DNA of 64,000 nucleotides from BOG-908 sp964242115 (lineage in GTDB: Bacteria > Pseudomonadota > Alphaproteobacteria > Acetobacterales > Acetobacteraceae): the NCBI GenBank assembly GCA_964242115.1, contig CAXSZX010000021.1:1-64000 (forward strand), given 5' to 3'. Both the position numbers and the translations under genes were made by a program. The notes under the pieces are model-generated. The model saw only the letters and a list, made by a program, of their open reading frames with translations. It ran no database searches and was not told the origin of the DNA. The first letter of the stretch is position 1. Every line of letters begins with the position of its first letter. This document shows, piece after piece, positions 26,798 to 36,098 of the stretch.

Positions 26798-27784
26798 GTG
26801 GACTACGTCAACCTGGGCCGCACCGGCCTCAAAGTCTCCCGCCTTTGCCTAGGCTGCATGACCTACGGCGAGCCCGACCGCGGCACCCACGAGTGGACGC
26901 TGCCGGAAGCCGAGTCCAAGCCGTTCATCGCCCGCGCGCTGGACGCCGGCATCACCTTCTTCGACACAGCCAACGTGTACTCCGCAGGTTCCAGCGAGGA
27001 GATACTCGGCCGTGCCCTGCGTGGCGCGGTGCCGCGCGACGAGCTGGTGATCGCCACCAAGGTGCACGGCGCGATGCGCCCCGACGCCAACGGCCGCGGC
27101 CTGTCGCGCAAGGCGATCCTCGCCGAAATCGACGCGAGCCTGACCCGCCTCGGCATGGACTACGTGGACCTCTACCAGATCCACCGCTTCGACCCCGAAA
27201 CGCCGATGGAAGAGACGCTGGAGGCGCTGCACGACGTGGTCCGCGCCGGCAAGGCGCGCTACGTCGGCGCGTCCTCGATGCACGCGTGGCAGTTCTGCCG
27301 CGCGTTGTACCTGGCGAAGCTGCACGGCTGGACGCGCTTCGTCTCCATGCAGAACCACCTCAACCTGCTCTACCGCGAGGAGGAGCGCGAGATGATGGGC
27401 CTGTGCATGGAAGAGGGCGTGGGCGTGATCCCGTGGAGCCCGCTGGCGCGCGGCAAGCTGACCCGGCCTTGGACCGAGTCGCCGCCCACCAGGCGTGCCG
27501 AGACCGACCAGTTTGGCAAGACACTCTACCGCGGTGCCGAGGAAAGCGACCGGGCGATCGTCGGCGCGGTGGAGGCGGTGGCCAAGGCGCGGGGCGTGGC
27601 CATGGCGCAGGTCGCACTCGCGTGGGTGCTGGCAAAGCCGGGGGTGACCGCGCCGATCGTCGGGGCAAGCAAGATGGCCCATCTGGAGGACGCGCTGGCC
27701 GGGCTGACGATGAAGCTGGACGCCAGCGAGGTTGCCACGCTGGAGGCTGGCTACCAGCCGCGGGCGGTGGCGGGGTTTCAGTAG
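26798..27784 (+). CDS. Aldo/keto reductase
   Basis: A 328-residue cytoplasmic NADPH-dependent oxidoreductase of the (beta/alpha)8 AKR family. The catalytic tetrad is visible: Asp and Tyr in FFDTANVYSAG, Lys in VIATKVHG and His in LYQIHRFDPETP. Cofactor-side segments such as MAQVALAWVLAKPGVTAPIV and the GASKMAHLEDAL end are also present, which resembles the YajO/YdjG-like AKR group. The start is the GTG at 26798, with GGAG about 10 bases upstream; it gives the usual N-terminus (VDYVNLGRTGLKVS), while an in-frame TTG at 26780 lies at the edge of the repeat element. The substrate is unknown. Confidence 0.9.
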   Translation: MDYVNLGRTGLKVSRLCLGCMTYGEPDRGTHEWTLPEAESKPFIARALDAGITFFDTANVYSAGSSEEILGRALRGAVPRDELVIATKVHGAMRPDANGRGLSRKAILAEIDASLTRLGMDYVDLYQIHRFDPETPMEETLEALHDVVRAGKARYVGASSMHAWQFCRALYLAKLHGWTRFVSMQNHLNLLYREEEREMMGLCMEEGVGVIPWSPLARGKLTRPWTESPPTRRAETDQFGKTLYRGAEESDRAIVGAVEAVAKARGVAMAQVALAWVLAKPGVTAPIVGASKMAHLEDALAGLTMKLDASEVATLEAGYQPRAVAGFQ

Positions 27785-27856
27785 TACCGGCGGCAATAAG
27801 TCTTAGCTTGGCCACTCCCGACTGGCGGCACCGTCCGATACGGTCAGGGCTGTGCC

Positions 27857-28285
27857 TCAGCGGGGTGGAAGCTGCTCGAACTGGGGCAGCTCGTCCGTGA
27901 TCCTGTGCCAGTTTGCCTTCGACCCGACAAAGATATGTGCCGACGCTCGAATGGTTGGGTCATCAACCAGCGTTCCAATCGCGACGTGCACGTAGGCGGC
28001 CTCACGCACCACCGAGTATAGCAGCGAGCCGCATACCCCGCAGTGCACGTCGTGCGCACGCTCGTCGTCGCCGAAAATCATCAGGTGTTCATACCCGGCG
28101 ACCACGTCCAAACGATCCCGCTGAATACCCGCAAAGGGCTTGAAGGCCGATCCCGTTGCGCGGCGGCAGTTGGAGCAATGGCAGTTCAGTGCGTACAGGA
28201 ACGCATCGTCAACCTCGTAGACCGTGGCGCGGCATAGGCACATCCCGGTCAACCTGCGCTTTGCTGCGCTGACTTCCGCCGCCAT
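27857..28285 (-). CDS. GFA-family zinc protein
   Basis: A 142-residue cytoplasmic protein of the GFA (glutathione-dependent formaldehyde-activating enzyme-like) family. Cysteine sets are intact: CLCRATVYEV (CxC), NCHCSNCRRATGSAF (CxxC) and HCGVCGSLLYS (CxxC), giving two zinc sites. The EVDDAFLYALNCHC and AIGTLVDDPTIRASAHIFV segments are typical. Most members lack proven formaldehyde activity, so the reaction is uncertain. The ATG at 28285 is preceded by GGAG within about ten bases on this strand. It is convergent with the aldo/keto reductase. Confidence 0.87.
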   Translation of the reverse strand: MAAEVSAAKRRLTGMCLCRATVYEVDDAFLYALNCHCSNCRRATGSAFKPFAGIQRDRLDVVAGYEHLMIFGDDERAHDVHCGVCGSLLYSVVREAAYVHVAIGTLVDDPTIRASAHIFVGSKANWHRITDELPQFEQLPPR

Positions 28286-28350
28286 TGCAGGATTTCTCCT
28301 TTTCTAGAGTAGCTGCGCCCTGGCTCGCTGTTCCCTGCCGCGGCCAGTAA

Positions 28351-28460
28351 GGCAAAAACCTTTCACGTCCGCTGTCGTGCGCTCGCCGGAAAGGACCGCG
28401 ACAGCGGAAGCAAAAGCTTTTTGCCTCTTTTTTTTCGACAAAGAAGGCCTTGCTTCCTTC
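28351..28460. repeat. Element with type I centre and B right arm, left arm reduced
   Basis: Only the inner AAAAACCTTT of the left arm remains. The palindromic centre (CCGCTGTCGTGCGCTCGCCG...ACCGCGACAGCGG) and the B arm (TTGCCTCTTTTTTTTC...AAGAAGGCC) are clear. It abuts the kinase stop. Confidence 0.7.
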
Positions 28461-28461
28461 C

Positions 28462-30855
28462 CTACTTCTCCGCCAACCGCCCAAACTCCGCCGCCCGCCG
28501 TGCCAGCTCGCTCGCCCCGATCGGCTTGTGCAACATCACCGTCAGCCGGTCCTGCAGCGTGGCCAGTTCGGTCTCCACCCCCGGCTCCACGTAGCCCGTC
28601 AGCAGCAGCGCCGGCAGCTCCGGCCGCCGGCGCCGCACCTGCCCGATCAGCGCCAGCCCGTTCATCCCCGGCATCGAGTAGTCGGTGATCAGCAGGTCGG
28701 CCGCCTGGCCGGCGTCGATCAGCGCCAGCGCCGCGGCGCCGTCGGCCGCGGTGGTCACATAGAAGCCGCTCGCCTCCAGCTCGCCGGCCAGCATTTCGCG
28801 CACCATGCCGTCGTCGTCCACCATCAGCACCTGCATCGGCGTCTCCGCCGGCTCGGGTGCGGGCGGCGCCGGCGCGTCTTCGGTCGGGCACTGGGCCTGC
28901 GGGAACCACAGCGTCACCGAGGTGCCGATCCCCTGGGCGCTCTCCAGCGCGAAGGCGCCCCGCGACTGCTGGGCGAAGCCGCGCGCCATCGCCAGGCCCA
29001 GGCCGGTGCCCTTGCCGGGTCCCTTGGTGGTGAAGAACGGCTCGCTGGCGCGCGAGAGCACGTCGGGCGACATGCCGATGCCGTCGTCGACGATGCGCAG
29101 GCGTACGTAGGCGCCGGCGGCCAGTCCCAGCGGATGCGGCGCGGCGGGCGGCACCGCCTCCGCGGTGGCCGACAGCATCACCACGCCGCCCTGCGGCATG
29201 GCGTCGCGCGCGTTGATCGCCAGGTTGATCAGCACCGTCTCCAGCTGCGCCTTGTCGGCCAGCAGGCACGGCAGGCCCATCGGCGCGTCCACCCGCACCT
29301 CGATGCCGGCGGCCAGCGTATGGGCCAGGATCTCCCGCATGCTGCGCAGCAGCGGGCCGGGGTCGATCGACTCGCCGGCCAGCTCGCGCCGCCGCGCGAA
29401 GGTCAGCAGCCGGCCGGTGACCGAGGCGCCGCGGGCGGCTGCCTCGGCCGCCAGGCTGGACAGCCGCCGCACCGCGTCGGGGTCGGCAGCGCGGCGATGG
29501 ATCAGGCTGAGCCCGCCGTCGATGGCCTGCAGCACGTTGTTGAAGTCGTGCGCGATGCCGCCGGCCAACTGGCCCAGCGCTTCGAGCCGCTGCGCCTGGG
29601 CCAGCCTGCGCTCGGCCTCCAGCCGGCTCGCCGTCTCCTGCAGCACGCGCGCTTCGAGTTGCCCGTTGAGCGACTCCAGCTGCACGTTGACCGCCTGCAA
29701 CTGGTCCATGGCCTCCTGGCGCCGGCGGGCGCTCTCGCGCAGGGCTGCGGCCACCTCGTCGAGCTCGAGCAGGCCGAAGCTCGCCGCCTGCGCGGTCGGC
29801 TCGGTGGCGTAGCGGGTCAGCGCCTTCATCGGCCGCAGCACGCGCTGCGCCATGGCGAACGCGGTGGCCAGGCTGAACAGCAGCCCAAGCCCGCCGGCGC
29901 CGATGGCCAGCCGCAGCGACTGCAGCAGGCTGGCGCGCAACTCGACCTCCGGCACGCCGAGGGCGACGCTCCAGCCCGACGGCTGGGTGTGCACGAAGGC
30001 CGACATCAGCTTCGTGCCGTCCAGCGAGACGGTCTCCGCCACCCCCTCCCTGCGGGCGGACAGGGCGGTCAGCAGGCTGGGGTGGGCGCTGCGCCCGACG
30101 AAGCCGCCGCGATTCGGCACGCGTGCCACCACCCTGCCGCTGCCGTCCAGCACCGCGGCCACGAGTCCGGGGGCGAGTTTCTGCTGCTGCAGGATCTCGG
30201 AGAAGCGCACGGCCGGCAGCACCAGGCTGAGGTCGTAGGCGATCCTGCCGCCGATCCTGACCGGCATGTCCGCGGTCACCATCAGCGCGCCGCCCGGCGT
30301 TTGCGGGGCTAGGTTGGAGATCACCGGCTGGCCCGTTGCGAACACCCGCGCCACGGTCTGGCGAGTCACCTCCGTGGCAAGGCCGGGCGGTGCCTCGCCG
30401 GGAGCGTCCAGCGTGGTGAGGGCCTGCTGGCCGGACCTGTCCAGCAGCAGCACCGCCGAGCCTTTCGGCATGGTTGAGACGAAGCGCACCGCACGGCCCC
30501 GGAAGCCGGCCAGGTCGCCGTTCTCGAGCTTCGACGACAGTGCCAGGGACTGCAGGTTCAGCGTCGCGTCGTGCAGCTCGCGCTCGACGGTGACGGCGAT
30601 GCTGTGCACCACGTCCAGTTCGTGGTTGCCCTCGCGCACGCGGGCAGTGCGGTACTCCAGGTAGGCGACGCCAACGAAGAGGAACAGCAGCGGCAGGATG
30701 GAGGCGGCGGCGAGCACGGAAATCCGGCCCTGCATCGAATCGACCATGCGGGTCTGCATCGGCGCCGGCCGCGCAGGCGACCAGGGCCAGGCAAGCAGGC
30801 CGGCTGAGCGGACAGACTCAGACGGCATGTGCTCGTCTGAATCTGCACCGTTCAT
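28462..30855 (-). CDS. Hybrid sensor histidine kinase with C-terminal receiver
   Basis: A 797-residue inner-membrane sensor. Two membrane segments, near residues 48-66 and 300-325, bracket a periplasmic dCache-like domain, which suggests sensing of a small molecule outside. A HAMP-like linker and coiled coil follow. The dimerisation domain has the phospho-accepting His in LAGGIAHDFNNVLQAIDGG (NtrB-like HDFNN type). The ATPase domain shows NLAINARDAM, DDGIGM and GKGTGLGLAMARG. The C-terminal receiver has LMVDDDGM and the phospho-acceptor Asp in LITDYSMPGMNG. There is no DNA-binding output and no adjacent response regulator gene, so the partner is unknown. Confidence 0.92.
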   Translation of the reverse strand: MNGADSDEHMPSESVRSAGLLAWPWSPARPAPMQTRMVDSMQGRISVLAAASILPLLFLFVGVAYLEYRTARVREGNHELDVVHSIAVTVERELHDATLNLQSLALSSKLENGDLAGFRGRAVRFVSTMPKGSAVLLLDRSGQQALTTLDAPGEAPPGLATEVTRQTVARVFATGQPVISNLAPQTPGGALMVTADMPVRIGGRIAYDLSLVLPAVRFSEILQQQKLAPGLVAAVLDGSGRVVARVPNRGGFVGRSAHPSLLTALSARREGVAETVSLDGTKLMSAFVHTQPSGWSVALGVPEVELRASLLQSLRLAIGAGGLGLLFSLATAFAMAQRVLRPMKALTRYATEPTAQAASFGLLELDEVAAALRESARRRQEAMDQLQAVNVQLESLNGQLEARVLQETASRLEAERRLAQAQRLEALGQLAGGIAHDFNNVLQAIDGGLSLIHRRAADPDAVRRLSSLAAEAAARGASVTGRLLTFARRRELAGESIDPGPLLRSMREILAHTLAAGIEVRVDAPMGLPCLLADKAQLETVLINLAINARDAMPQGGVVMLSATAEAVPPAAPHPLGLAAGAYVRLRIVDDGIGMSPDVLSRASEPFFTTKGPGKGTGLGLAMARGFAQQSRGAFALESAQGIGTSVTLWFPQAQCPTEDAPAPPAPEPAETPMQVLMVDDDGMVREMLAGELEASGFYVTTAADGAAALALIDAGQAADLLITDYSMPGMNGLALIGQVRRRRPELPALLLTGYVEPGVETELATLQDRLTVMLHKPIGASELARRAAEFGRLAEK

Positions 30856-30944
30856 TGTGACCGCGCTGAGACGCCATACCAGTGTTGCCTGTCCGCAACG
30901 TTACGTAAGGGTATATACATGGGTTGTCGCGCGTATCAAATAGC

Positions 30945-31082
30945 GAAGGCAAGCGGTTCTTTTTTGAAAAAAAGAACCGAAAAACCTTTGTCTTCGCTGC
31001 CGCGGTCTTGTTCTGCTTGCGCGCGCCCAAGAAAATGCAAGTTTTTTGCTGCTTTTTTTCAAAAAAGAAGGCCTTGCTTGCC
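30945..31082. repeat. Nested-palindrome intergenic element, A left / C-B hybrid right
   Basis: The left A arm is perfect (GGTTCTTTTTTG...AAAGAACC). The right arm starts as C (TTGCTGCTTTTTTTC) but ends as B (AAGAAGGCC), so its stem carries mismatches. Confidence 0.75.
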
Positions 31083-31108
31083 GTGACTGCCCCAGCTACC
31101 GCCCCGCA

Positions 31109-32428
31109 ATGCCAACCCCTCTGACCGCCAGAAGCGCTACCCCGCTGCAAGGCAACATCACCGTCCCCGGCGACAAATCCATCTCCCACCGCGCGCTGAT
31201 GTTCGCTTCGCTGGCTATCGGGCAGACGCGCATCGACGGCTTGCTCGAGGGCGAGGACGTGCTGCGCACCGCGGACGCCATGCGCGCGCTCGGTGCACAC
31301 ATCACCCGCGACGCGCCTGGCGCCTGGCGGGTCGACGGCGTGGGCATCGGCGGCTTGGCCGAGCCCGCCGACGTGCTCGACATGGGCAACTCCGGCACCG
31401 CGGCGCGGCTGCTGACCGGCATCCTGGCCACTCACCCGATCTTCTGCGTGCTGACCGGCGACGCCAGCCTGCGCCGCCGCCCGATGGCGCGGGTGACCGG
31501 CCCGCTGGCGCAGACCGGCGCGCAGTTTGCCAGTCGCACAGGCGGCCGCTTGCCGCTGGCCATCACCGGCACCGGCGAGGCGATGCCGGTCGACCACCGC
31601 ATGACGGTGGCCAGCGCGCAGGTGAAGTCCGCGCTGCTGCTGGCCGGCCTGAACGCCCGCGGGCAGACCCGCGTGGAGGAGCCGGTGCCAACGCGCGACC
31701 ACACCGAGCGCATGCTGGCCCATTTTGGCGCCGGGCTGCGTGTGGAGCAGGACGGCGCCGGCCGGGTGATCACGCTGGACGGGCAGCCGGAGCTGCACGC
31801 GGCCGACGTCAGCGTGCCGGGCGACCCGTCGTCGGCGGCGTTCCCGATAGTGGCGGCGTTGCTGGTGGAGGGTTCGGCGGTAAGCCTGCGCGGCGTGGGG
31901 CTGAACAGCTTGCGGACCGGGCTGTTCACCGCGCTGCGGGCAATGGGGGCCGAGCTTGCCGTCTCCGGCGAGCGGGTCCAGGGCGGCGAGCCGGTGGGCG
32001 ACGTGTCGGTCCGCGCGACGCGGCTGCGCGCCGCCGACACCGCCCCGGCACTCGCACCCGGCATGATCGACGAGTTCCCAATCCTGGCCGTTGCCTGCGC
32101 CTGTGCGCACGGTGCCAGTCGCCTACGCGGCTTGGCCGAGCTGCGGGTGAAGGAGAGCGACCGGCTGGCCGCCACCGCGGCGATGCTGGCCGCCAACGGC
32201 GTGGCCGTCGAGGTGGAAGGCGACGACCTGGTGGTGAGCGGGTGCGGCGGCCCACCGGTCGGCGGCGCGCTGGTGCAGACCCACATGGACCACCGGCTGG
32301 CGATGAGCGCGCTGGTTCTGGGCAGCGTGGCCGCCAACCCGGTCCGGGTGGACGATGCGGGCTTTATCGACACCAGCTTTCCGGGGTTCGTGGCGGTGAT
32401 GAACGGGCTTGGGTGCCGCATCGCATGA
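31109..32428 (+). CDS. aroA: 3-phosphoshikimate 1-carboxyvinyltransferase (EPSP synthase)
   Basis: A 439-residue cytoplasmic enzyme of the shikimate pathway, joining shikimate 3-phosphate and PEP. Motifs are PGDKSISHRALMFASLA at the N-terminus, MGNSGTAARLLTGILA near residue 93, GDASLRRRPMARVTGPL, and the C-terminal RVKESDRL and HMDHRLAMSALVLG. The RRRPMARV and KESDRLAAT segments resemble the class II enzymes that tend to tolerate glyphosate, but the PEP loop reads GNSGTAARL rather than the tolerant GNAATGCRL, so tolerance cannot be claimed. The ATG at 31109 lies 26 bases past a repeat element with no clear ribosome site. Its stop overlaps the start of cmk by 4 bases. Confidence 0.95.
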   Translation: MPTPLTARSATPLQGNITVPGDKSISHRALMFASLAIGQTRIDGLLEGEDVLRTADAMRALGAHITRDAPGAWRVDGVGIGGLAEPADVLDMGNSGTAARLLTGILATHPIFCVLTGDASLRRRPMARVTGPLAQTGAQFASRTGGRLPLAITGTGEAMPVDHRMTVASAQVKSALLLAGLNARGQTRVEEPVPTRDHTERMLAHFGAGLRVEQDGAGRVITLDGQPELHAADVSVPGDPSSAAFPIVAALLVEGSAVSLRGVGLNSLRTGLFTALRAMGAELAVSGERVQGGEPVGDVSVRATRLRAADTAPALAPGMIDEFPILAVACACAHGASRLRGLAELRVKESDRLAATAAMLAANGVAVEVEGDDLVVSGCGGPPVGGALVQTHMDHRLAMSALVLGSVAANPVRVDDAGFIDTSFPGFVAVMNGLGCRIA

Positions 32429-33060
32429 GCGGGGCGAACCGTATCGTCGCGATCGACGGACCGGCGGCGGCCGGCAAGGGAACGCTCGCGCGGCGCCTGG
32501 CGCGCCAACTCGGGCTGCCTTACCTGGACACCGGGCTGCTGTACCGCGCCACCGCGCGGCGCGTGCTGGACGCAGGCGAGGATTTCGCCGACCCGGTGGC
32601 GGCCGAGGCGCAGGCGCGCGCGCTGCAGCCGGCCGACCTGGAGCGGGGCGACCTGCGCACGCCGGAGGTGGACCGCGCGGCCGCGAGCGTCGCCTCGATC
32701 CCCGGCGTGCGTGCAGCGCTGCTGGCGTTTCAGCGCGCGTTCGGCCGTGCGCACGGTGCGGTGCTGGACGGGCGCGATATCGGCACGATCATTTTTCCCG
32801 AGGCGCGCGCGAAGCTTTTCGTGACGGCGAGCGTGGAGGCGCGGGCGAAGCGGCGCTGGCTGGAGTTGTGTGCGCGCGGCGTGCAAGCCGAGCTGCAGAC
32901 GGTGCAGGACGACATGGAGGCGCGCGACGCGGCGGACGCGTCGCGCGCGGCGGCGCCGTTGCGGCCGGCGGAGGATGCGTTCGTGCTGGATACGACCGGG
33001 TTGGACGCGGAGGCGGCGTTTGGGGTGGCTTTGGCTTGGGTGGAGCAGAAGTTTAAGTAA
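32425..33060 (+). CDS. cmk: Cytidylate kinase
   Basis: A 211-residue cytoplasmic kinase converting CMP and dCMP to their diphosphates. The P-loop is DGPAAAGKGTLARRL at residue 10. LPYLDTGLLYRATARRVL, VLDGRDIGTIIFPEARAKLF and ASVEARAKRRW are family segments, and RDAADASRAAAPLRPAEDA is the CMP-binding end. The ATG at 32425 overlaps the aroA stop as ATGA, the coupling commonly seen for aroA-cmk. rpsA, which often follows, is not here: a repeat element and a convergent FadB-like gene come next. Confidence 0.95.
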   Translation: MSGANRIVAIDGPAAAGKGTLARRLARQLGLPYLDTGLLYRATARRVLDAGEDFADPVAAEAQARALQPADLERGDLRTPEVDRAAASVASIPGVRAALLAFQRAFGRAHGAVLDGRDIGTIIFPEARAKLFVTASVEARAKRRWLELCARGVQAELQTVQDDMEARDAADASRAAAPLRPAEDAFVLDTTGLDAEAAFGVALAWVEQKFK

Positions 33061-33061
33061 G

Positions 33062-33194
33062 GCAAGCAGTTCTTTTCTGAAGAAAAGAACCAAAAGACTT
33101 TTGTCTCCGCTGTCGCGCGCTCGCCGGTGAGCGCGCGACAGCGGAAGCAAAAGCTTTTTGCTTCTTTTTCTCGAAAAAGAAGCGCTTGCTTTCC
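33062..33194. repeat. Nested-palindrome intergenic element, A left / B right, best-preserved copy
   Basis: Almost the entire 133 bases form one palindrome: an A arm (GTTCTTTTCTGAAGAAAAGA), a perfect type I centre (CGCGCTCGCCGGTGAGCGCG core) and a B arm (GCTTCTTTTTCTCGAAAAAG). It sits between convergent cmk and fadB-like genes. Confidence 0.88.
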
Positions 33195-33197
33195 TGC

Positions 33198-35264
33198 CTA
33201 CGCCGCCCCGGTAAACCCCCGCTTACCCTCAGCCAGCTCCAGCAACATCGGCGCCGGCGCGAAGTCGGCCTGCGACATCGCCTGATAGGCGCGGAGCCGT
33301 TCGACCACGTGCGGCAATCCCACTGTGTCGCCGTAGAACATCGGGCCGCCGCGATAGGCGGGGAAGCCGTAGCCGGTGAGCCAGACCATGTCGATGTCCG
33401 ACGGGCGGTAAGCCTTGCCTTCCTCCAGAATGTGCGCGCCCTCGTTGATCATGGTGTAGATGCAGCGTTCGAGGATCTCGTCGTCGGTGATCTTGCGGCG
33501 GGTGACCTGGCGTTCGGCGGATTGCTTGAGTACGAGTTCTTCCACGATCGGGCTCGGCGTGTGCTCGCGCTTTTCGTTGTAGTCGTAGAAGCCGGCGCGG
33601 GTTTTCTGGCCGCGGCGGTCGCGCTCGCAAAGCTGGTCGCGCAACGTCACGCCTTTCGACGTGTCGGCGGACCAGCCGATGTCGAGGCCGGCGAGGTCGG
33701 CCATCTGGAACGGGCCCATCGGGAAGCCGAAATCGTAGATCACGCGGTCCACGTCCCAGGGCATCGCACCTTCGAGGATCATCTTGTTGGCCTCGCGCTG
33801 GCGCAACTCCAGCATGCGGTTGCCGATGAAGCCGTGGCAGACGCCGGCGACGACGGCTGCCTTGCCGATCTTGCGGGAGAGCTGCATCACCGTCTCCAGC
33901 ACGTCGGGCGCGGTTTTCGCACCTTTGACCACTTCGAGCAGCCGCATCACGTTGGCCGGCGAGAAGAAGTGCATGCCGCAGACGTCCTGCGGGCGCTGCG
34001 TCATCGCGGCGATGGCGTCGATGTCGAGGTAGCTGGTGTTGCTGGCGAGGATGGCGCCGGGTTTGACGATATGGTCGAGCGTCGCGAAGATCTCGCGCTT
34101 GATCTCCATGTTTTCGAACACGGCCTCGATCACCAGGTCGCAATCGGCGAGGTCTTCCATGCGCATGCTGGGCGTGAGCAGGCCCATGTTGCGCTCCACC
34201 TGCTCCTGCGTCAGGCGGCCTTTCTTGGCGGTGTTCTCGTAGTTGCCGCGCATGACGCCGACGCCGCGCTGCAGCGCCGCCTCGCTGGCTTCGACGATGG
34301 TGACCGCGATGCCGGCGGAGAGGAAGTTCATCGAGATGCCGCCGCCCATCGTGCCGGCGCCGATGACGCCGACCTTGTTGATCGGGCGTACTGCAGTGCC
34401 TTTGGGAAGGTCAGGGATCTTCTGCGCCTCGCGCTCTGCGAAGAACAAATAGCGCTGCGCCTTCGACTGGGTGCCTCCCATCAGTTCCATGAACAGCCGG
34501 CGTTCGGTCTGCTCGCCCTCGTCGAAGGGCTGGGTGACGGCGGCTTCGACACACTGGATGTTCTTCTCCGGCGCCTCGTAGCCGCGGAACTTGCGGGCAT
34601 TTGCCTGGCGGAACTGGTTGAACAGGCCGGGTTCGGCGTGGGCCTGCAGGTCGCGGACGCGGCGCAGGGGGGCGTGGTCGGCGACCAGCTTGCGCGCGTA
34701 ATCGGCGGCGAACGCTGCCAGGCCGTCGGCCGGGGCGAGGGCGTCGAGCAGGCCGGTCTGCAGCGCTTTCTCGGCGCCGATGGGGGTGCCGGAGGTGACC
34801 ATGTCGAGCGCCATCGCAGCACCCACCAGGCGCGGCAGGCGCTGGGTGCCGCCGGCGCCCGGTAGCAGGCCGAGCTTGACTTCCGGCAGGCCGAGCTTGG
34901 CGGAGGGGACTGCCACGCGGTAGTGGCAGCCGAGTGCGACTTCCAGCCCGCCGCCGAGTGCGGTGCCGTGAATGGCGGCTACCACCGGCTTTGGGGCGGC
35001 CTCGATGGTCTTGATGACGTCGTGCAACGAGGGTTCCGCGGGAGGACGGCCGAACTCGGTGATGTCGGCGCCGGCGATGAAGGTGCGGCCGGCGCAGCTC
35101 AGCACGATGGCGTGGACGGACGCGTCGGCCGAGGCGGTCTCGATGGCCTGCTTGATGCCCTGGCGCACGGCGGCGGACAGCGCGTTCACCGGCGGGGAGT
35201 TCACCGTCAGCACGGCGACGCCGTCCTGCGTGGTGAGGTCGATCACGTCGTTGACCTGGGTCAT
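33198..35264 (-). CDS. 3-hydroxyacyl-CoA dehydrogenase / enoyl-CoA hydratase (FadB/FadJ type)
   Basis: A 688-residue bifunctional beta-oxidation enzyme. The N-terminal hydratase/isomerase domain (about 1-190) shows GRTFIAGADITEFG, IHGTALGGGLEVALGCHYR and GLPEVKLGLLPGAGGTQRLP. The NAD-binding dehydrogenase domain (about 295-480) shows KVGVIGAGTMGGGISMNFL and CGMHFFSPANVMRLLEVV, followed by the C-terminal dehydrogenase domains (GFIGNRML, LTGYGFPAYRGGPM). The length is close to that of FadJ-like proteins. No fadA thiolase gene adjoins it. It begins with MTQVNDVIDL at 35264. Confidence 0.93.
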   Translation of the reverse strand: MTQVNDVIDLTTQDGVAVLTVNSPPVNALSAAVRQGIKQAIETASADASVHAIVLSCAGRTFIAGADITEFGRPPAEPSLHDVIKTIEAAPKPVVAAIHGTALGGGLEVALGCHYRVAVPSAKLGLPEVKLGLLPGAGGTQRLPRLVGAAMALDMVTSGTPIGAEKALQTGLLDALAPADGLAAFAADYARKLVADHAPLRRVRDLQAHAEPGLFNQFRQANARKFRGYEAPEKNIQCVEAAVTQPFDEGEQTERRLFMELMGGTQSKAQRYLFFAEREAQKIPDLPKGTAVRPINKVGVIGAGTMGGGISMNFLSAGIAVTIVEASEAALQRGVGVMRGNYENTAKKGRLTQEQVERNMGLLTPSMRMEDLADCDLVIEAVFENMEIKREIFATLDHIVKPGAILASNTSYLDIDAIAAMTQRPQDVCGMHFFSPANVMRLLEVVKGAKTAPDVLETVMQLSRKIGKAAVVAGVCHGFIGNRMLELRQREANKMILEGAMPWDVDRVIYDFGFPMGPFQMADLAGLDIGWSADTSKGVTLRDQLCERDRRGQKTRAGFYDYNEKREHTPSPIVEELVLKQSAERQVTRRKITDDEILERCIYTMINEGAHILEEGKAYRPSDIDMVWLTGYGFPAYRGGPMFYGDTVGLPHVVERLRAYQAMSQADFAPAPMLLELAEGKRGFTGAA

Positions 35265-35642
35265 GTTCTCATCCCTGCTGCCGCTTGGGTGCGGCGTTGA
35301 GACCTATGTCGCACATGACGTAAGGGGGAGGCCAGGGGGGCCGGGCGGATAGGCGGAGCAGAAGCGAGTGCCTACCTTTGAGGAGAAGAAGGGCGGACCC
35401 TCGTTTCGGAGCGAACACTTCGACCGGCACGAGGCTGCCTTGGACGCGCGATCGTCGGCCGGCCGTCCGAAGGGCTGACATCGAAGAAAGCCGGAAAAGG
35501 CAGCCGCCCCGCATCAATGAGCGCTGTGTCCGCCACATGACGCGTCGCGGAAGACTAAACGCCACGCCTCACACAACGAATGCCGACAGAACAAAAGTTT
35601 TTTGGTTCTTTTTTTCAAAAAAGAACCGCTTGCTTGCTTCCT
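35265..35642. other. 378-base gap upstream of the fadB-like gene
   Basis: The right part (35541-35640) is a half element. The left part contains ORFs on both strands with no recognisable domains and no good ribosome sites. It probably holds the fadB-like promoter; I cannot support any gene here. Confidence 0.4.
35541..35640. repeat. Half element, type III centre with A right arm
   Basis: The remains of the type III centre (AAACGCCACGCCTCACACAA) lead into a perfect A arm (GGTTCTTTTTTTC...AAAGAACC). The left arm is missing. Confidence 0.72.
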
Positions 35643-36098
35643 TCACTCCGCCGGCAAATCCCACTCCTCCCGGCAAGCCGCCAGCTCAGCCGCAATCGCC
35701 TTGGCGCGCGCGGCCACCCGCATCTCCCAGGTGGTCCGCATCACCACCGGCAGCACCTGGCACAGCGCCCAGGCACAGGCGCCGGCGCCCCACGCCAGCA
35801 CCAGGCATAGCGGGTCGGACAGCAGCTCCAGCGCGGTGCCCATCCGGTTGCCGCCGTGCCAGAGGTGCCAGACCGGCCCGATCGAGGCCGCGCCGCAGCA
35901 CAGGGCCACGCCGCGCGTCATTGTTCCCGCCTGGGTGCGTTCTCCCGCGAAACACGCCAGCGCAGGTGCCAGCAGCACGCCCAGCATCAGCGCCGTGGGT
36001 GTGGCGAACGCTAGCAGGGCGCCGCAGACCATTCCCTGCACCCAGACCAGCGAACCTTTCGGCGCCGCCGCCTGCGCGGCCTTGGCCGGCGTGGTCAT
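35643..36098 (-). CDS. Small membrane protein coupled to the pseudokinase gene
   Basis: A 151-residue inner-membrane protein. Hydrophobic segments lie near residues 18-50 (ALLAFATPTALMLGVLLAPA), 60-80 and 90-118 (SDPLCLVLAWGAGACAWAL). The tail is charged and cytoplasmic-looking (ARAKAIAAELAACREEWDLP). The ATG at 36098 overlaps the upstream kinase-like stop as ATGA, so the two are translationally coupled and probably act together. No family is recognised; secretion-apparatus or envelope stress roles would be guesses. Confidence 0.65.
   Translation of the reverse strand: MTTPAKAAQAAAPKGSLVWVQGMVCGALLAFATPTALMLGVLLAPALACFAGERTQAGTMTRGVALCCGAASIGPVWHLWHGGNRMGTALELLSDPLCLVLAWGAGACAWALCQVLPVVMRTTWEMRVAARAKAIAAELAACREEWDLPAE

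Noticed and set aside
24049..26852. Long ORFs antisense to the RND genes
   Set aside because: Composition artefacts (Arg/Ala/His-rich) opposite conserved pump genes.
31109..32428. aroA as a glyphosate-tolerant enzyme
   Set aside because: Class II-like segments are present but the PEP loop does not match the known tolerant motif, so no claim can be made from sequence alone.
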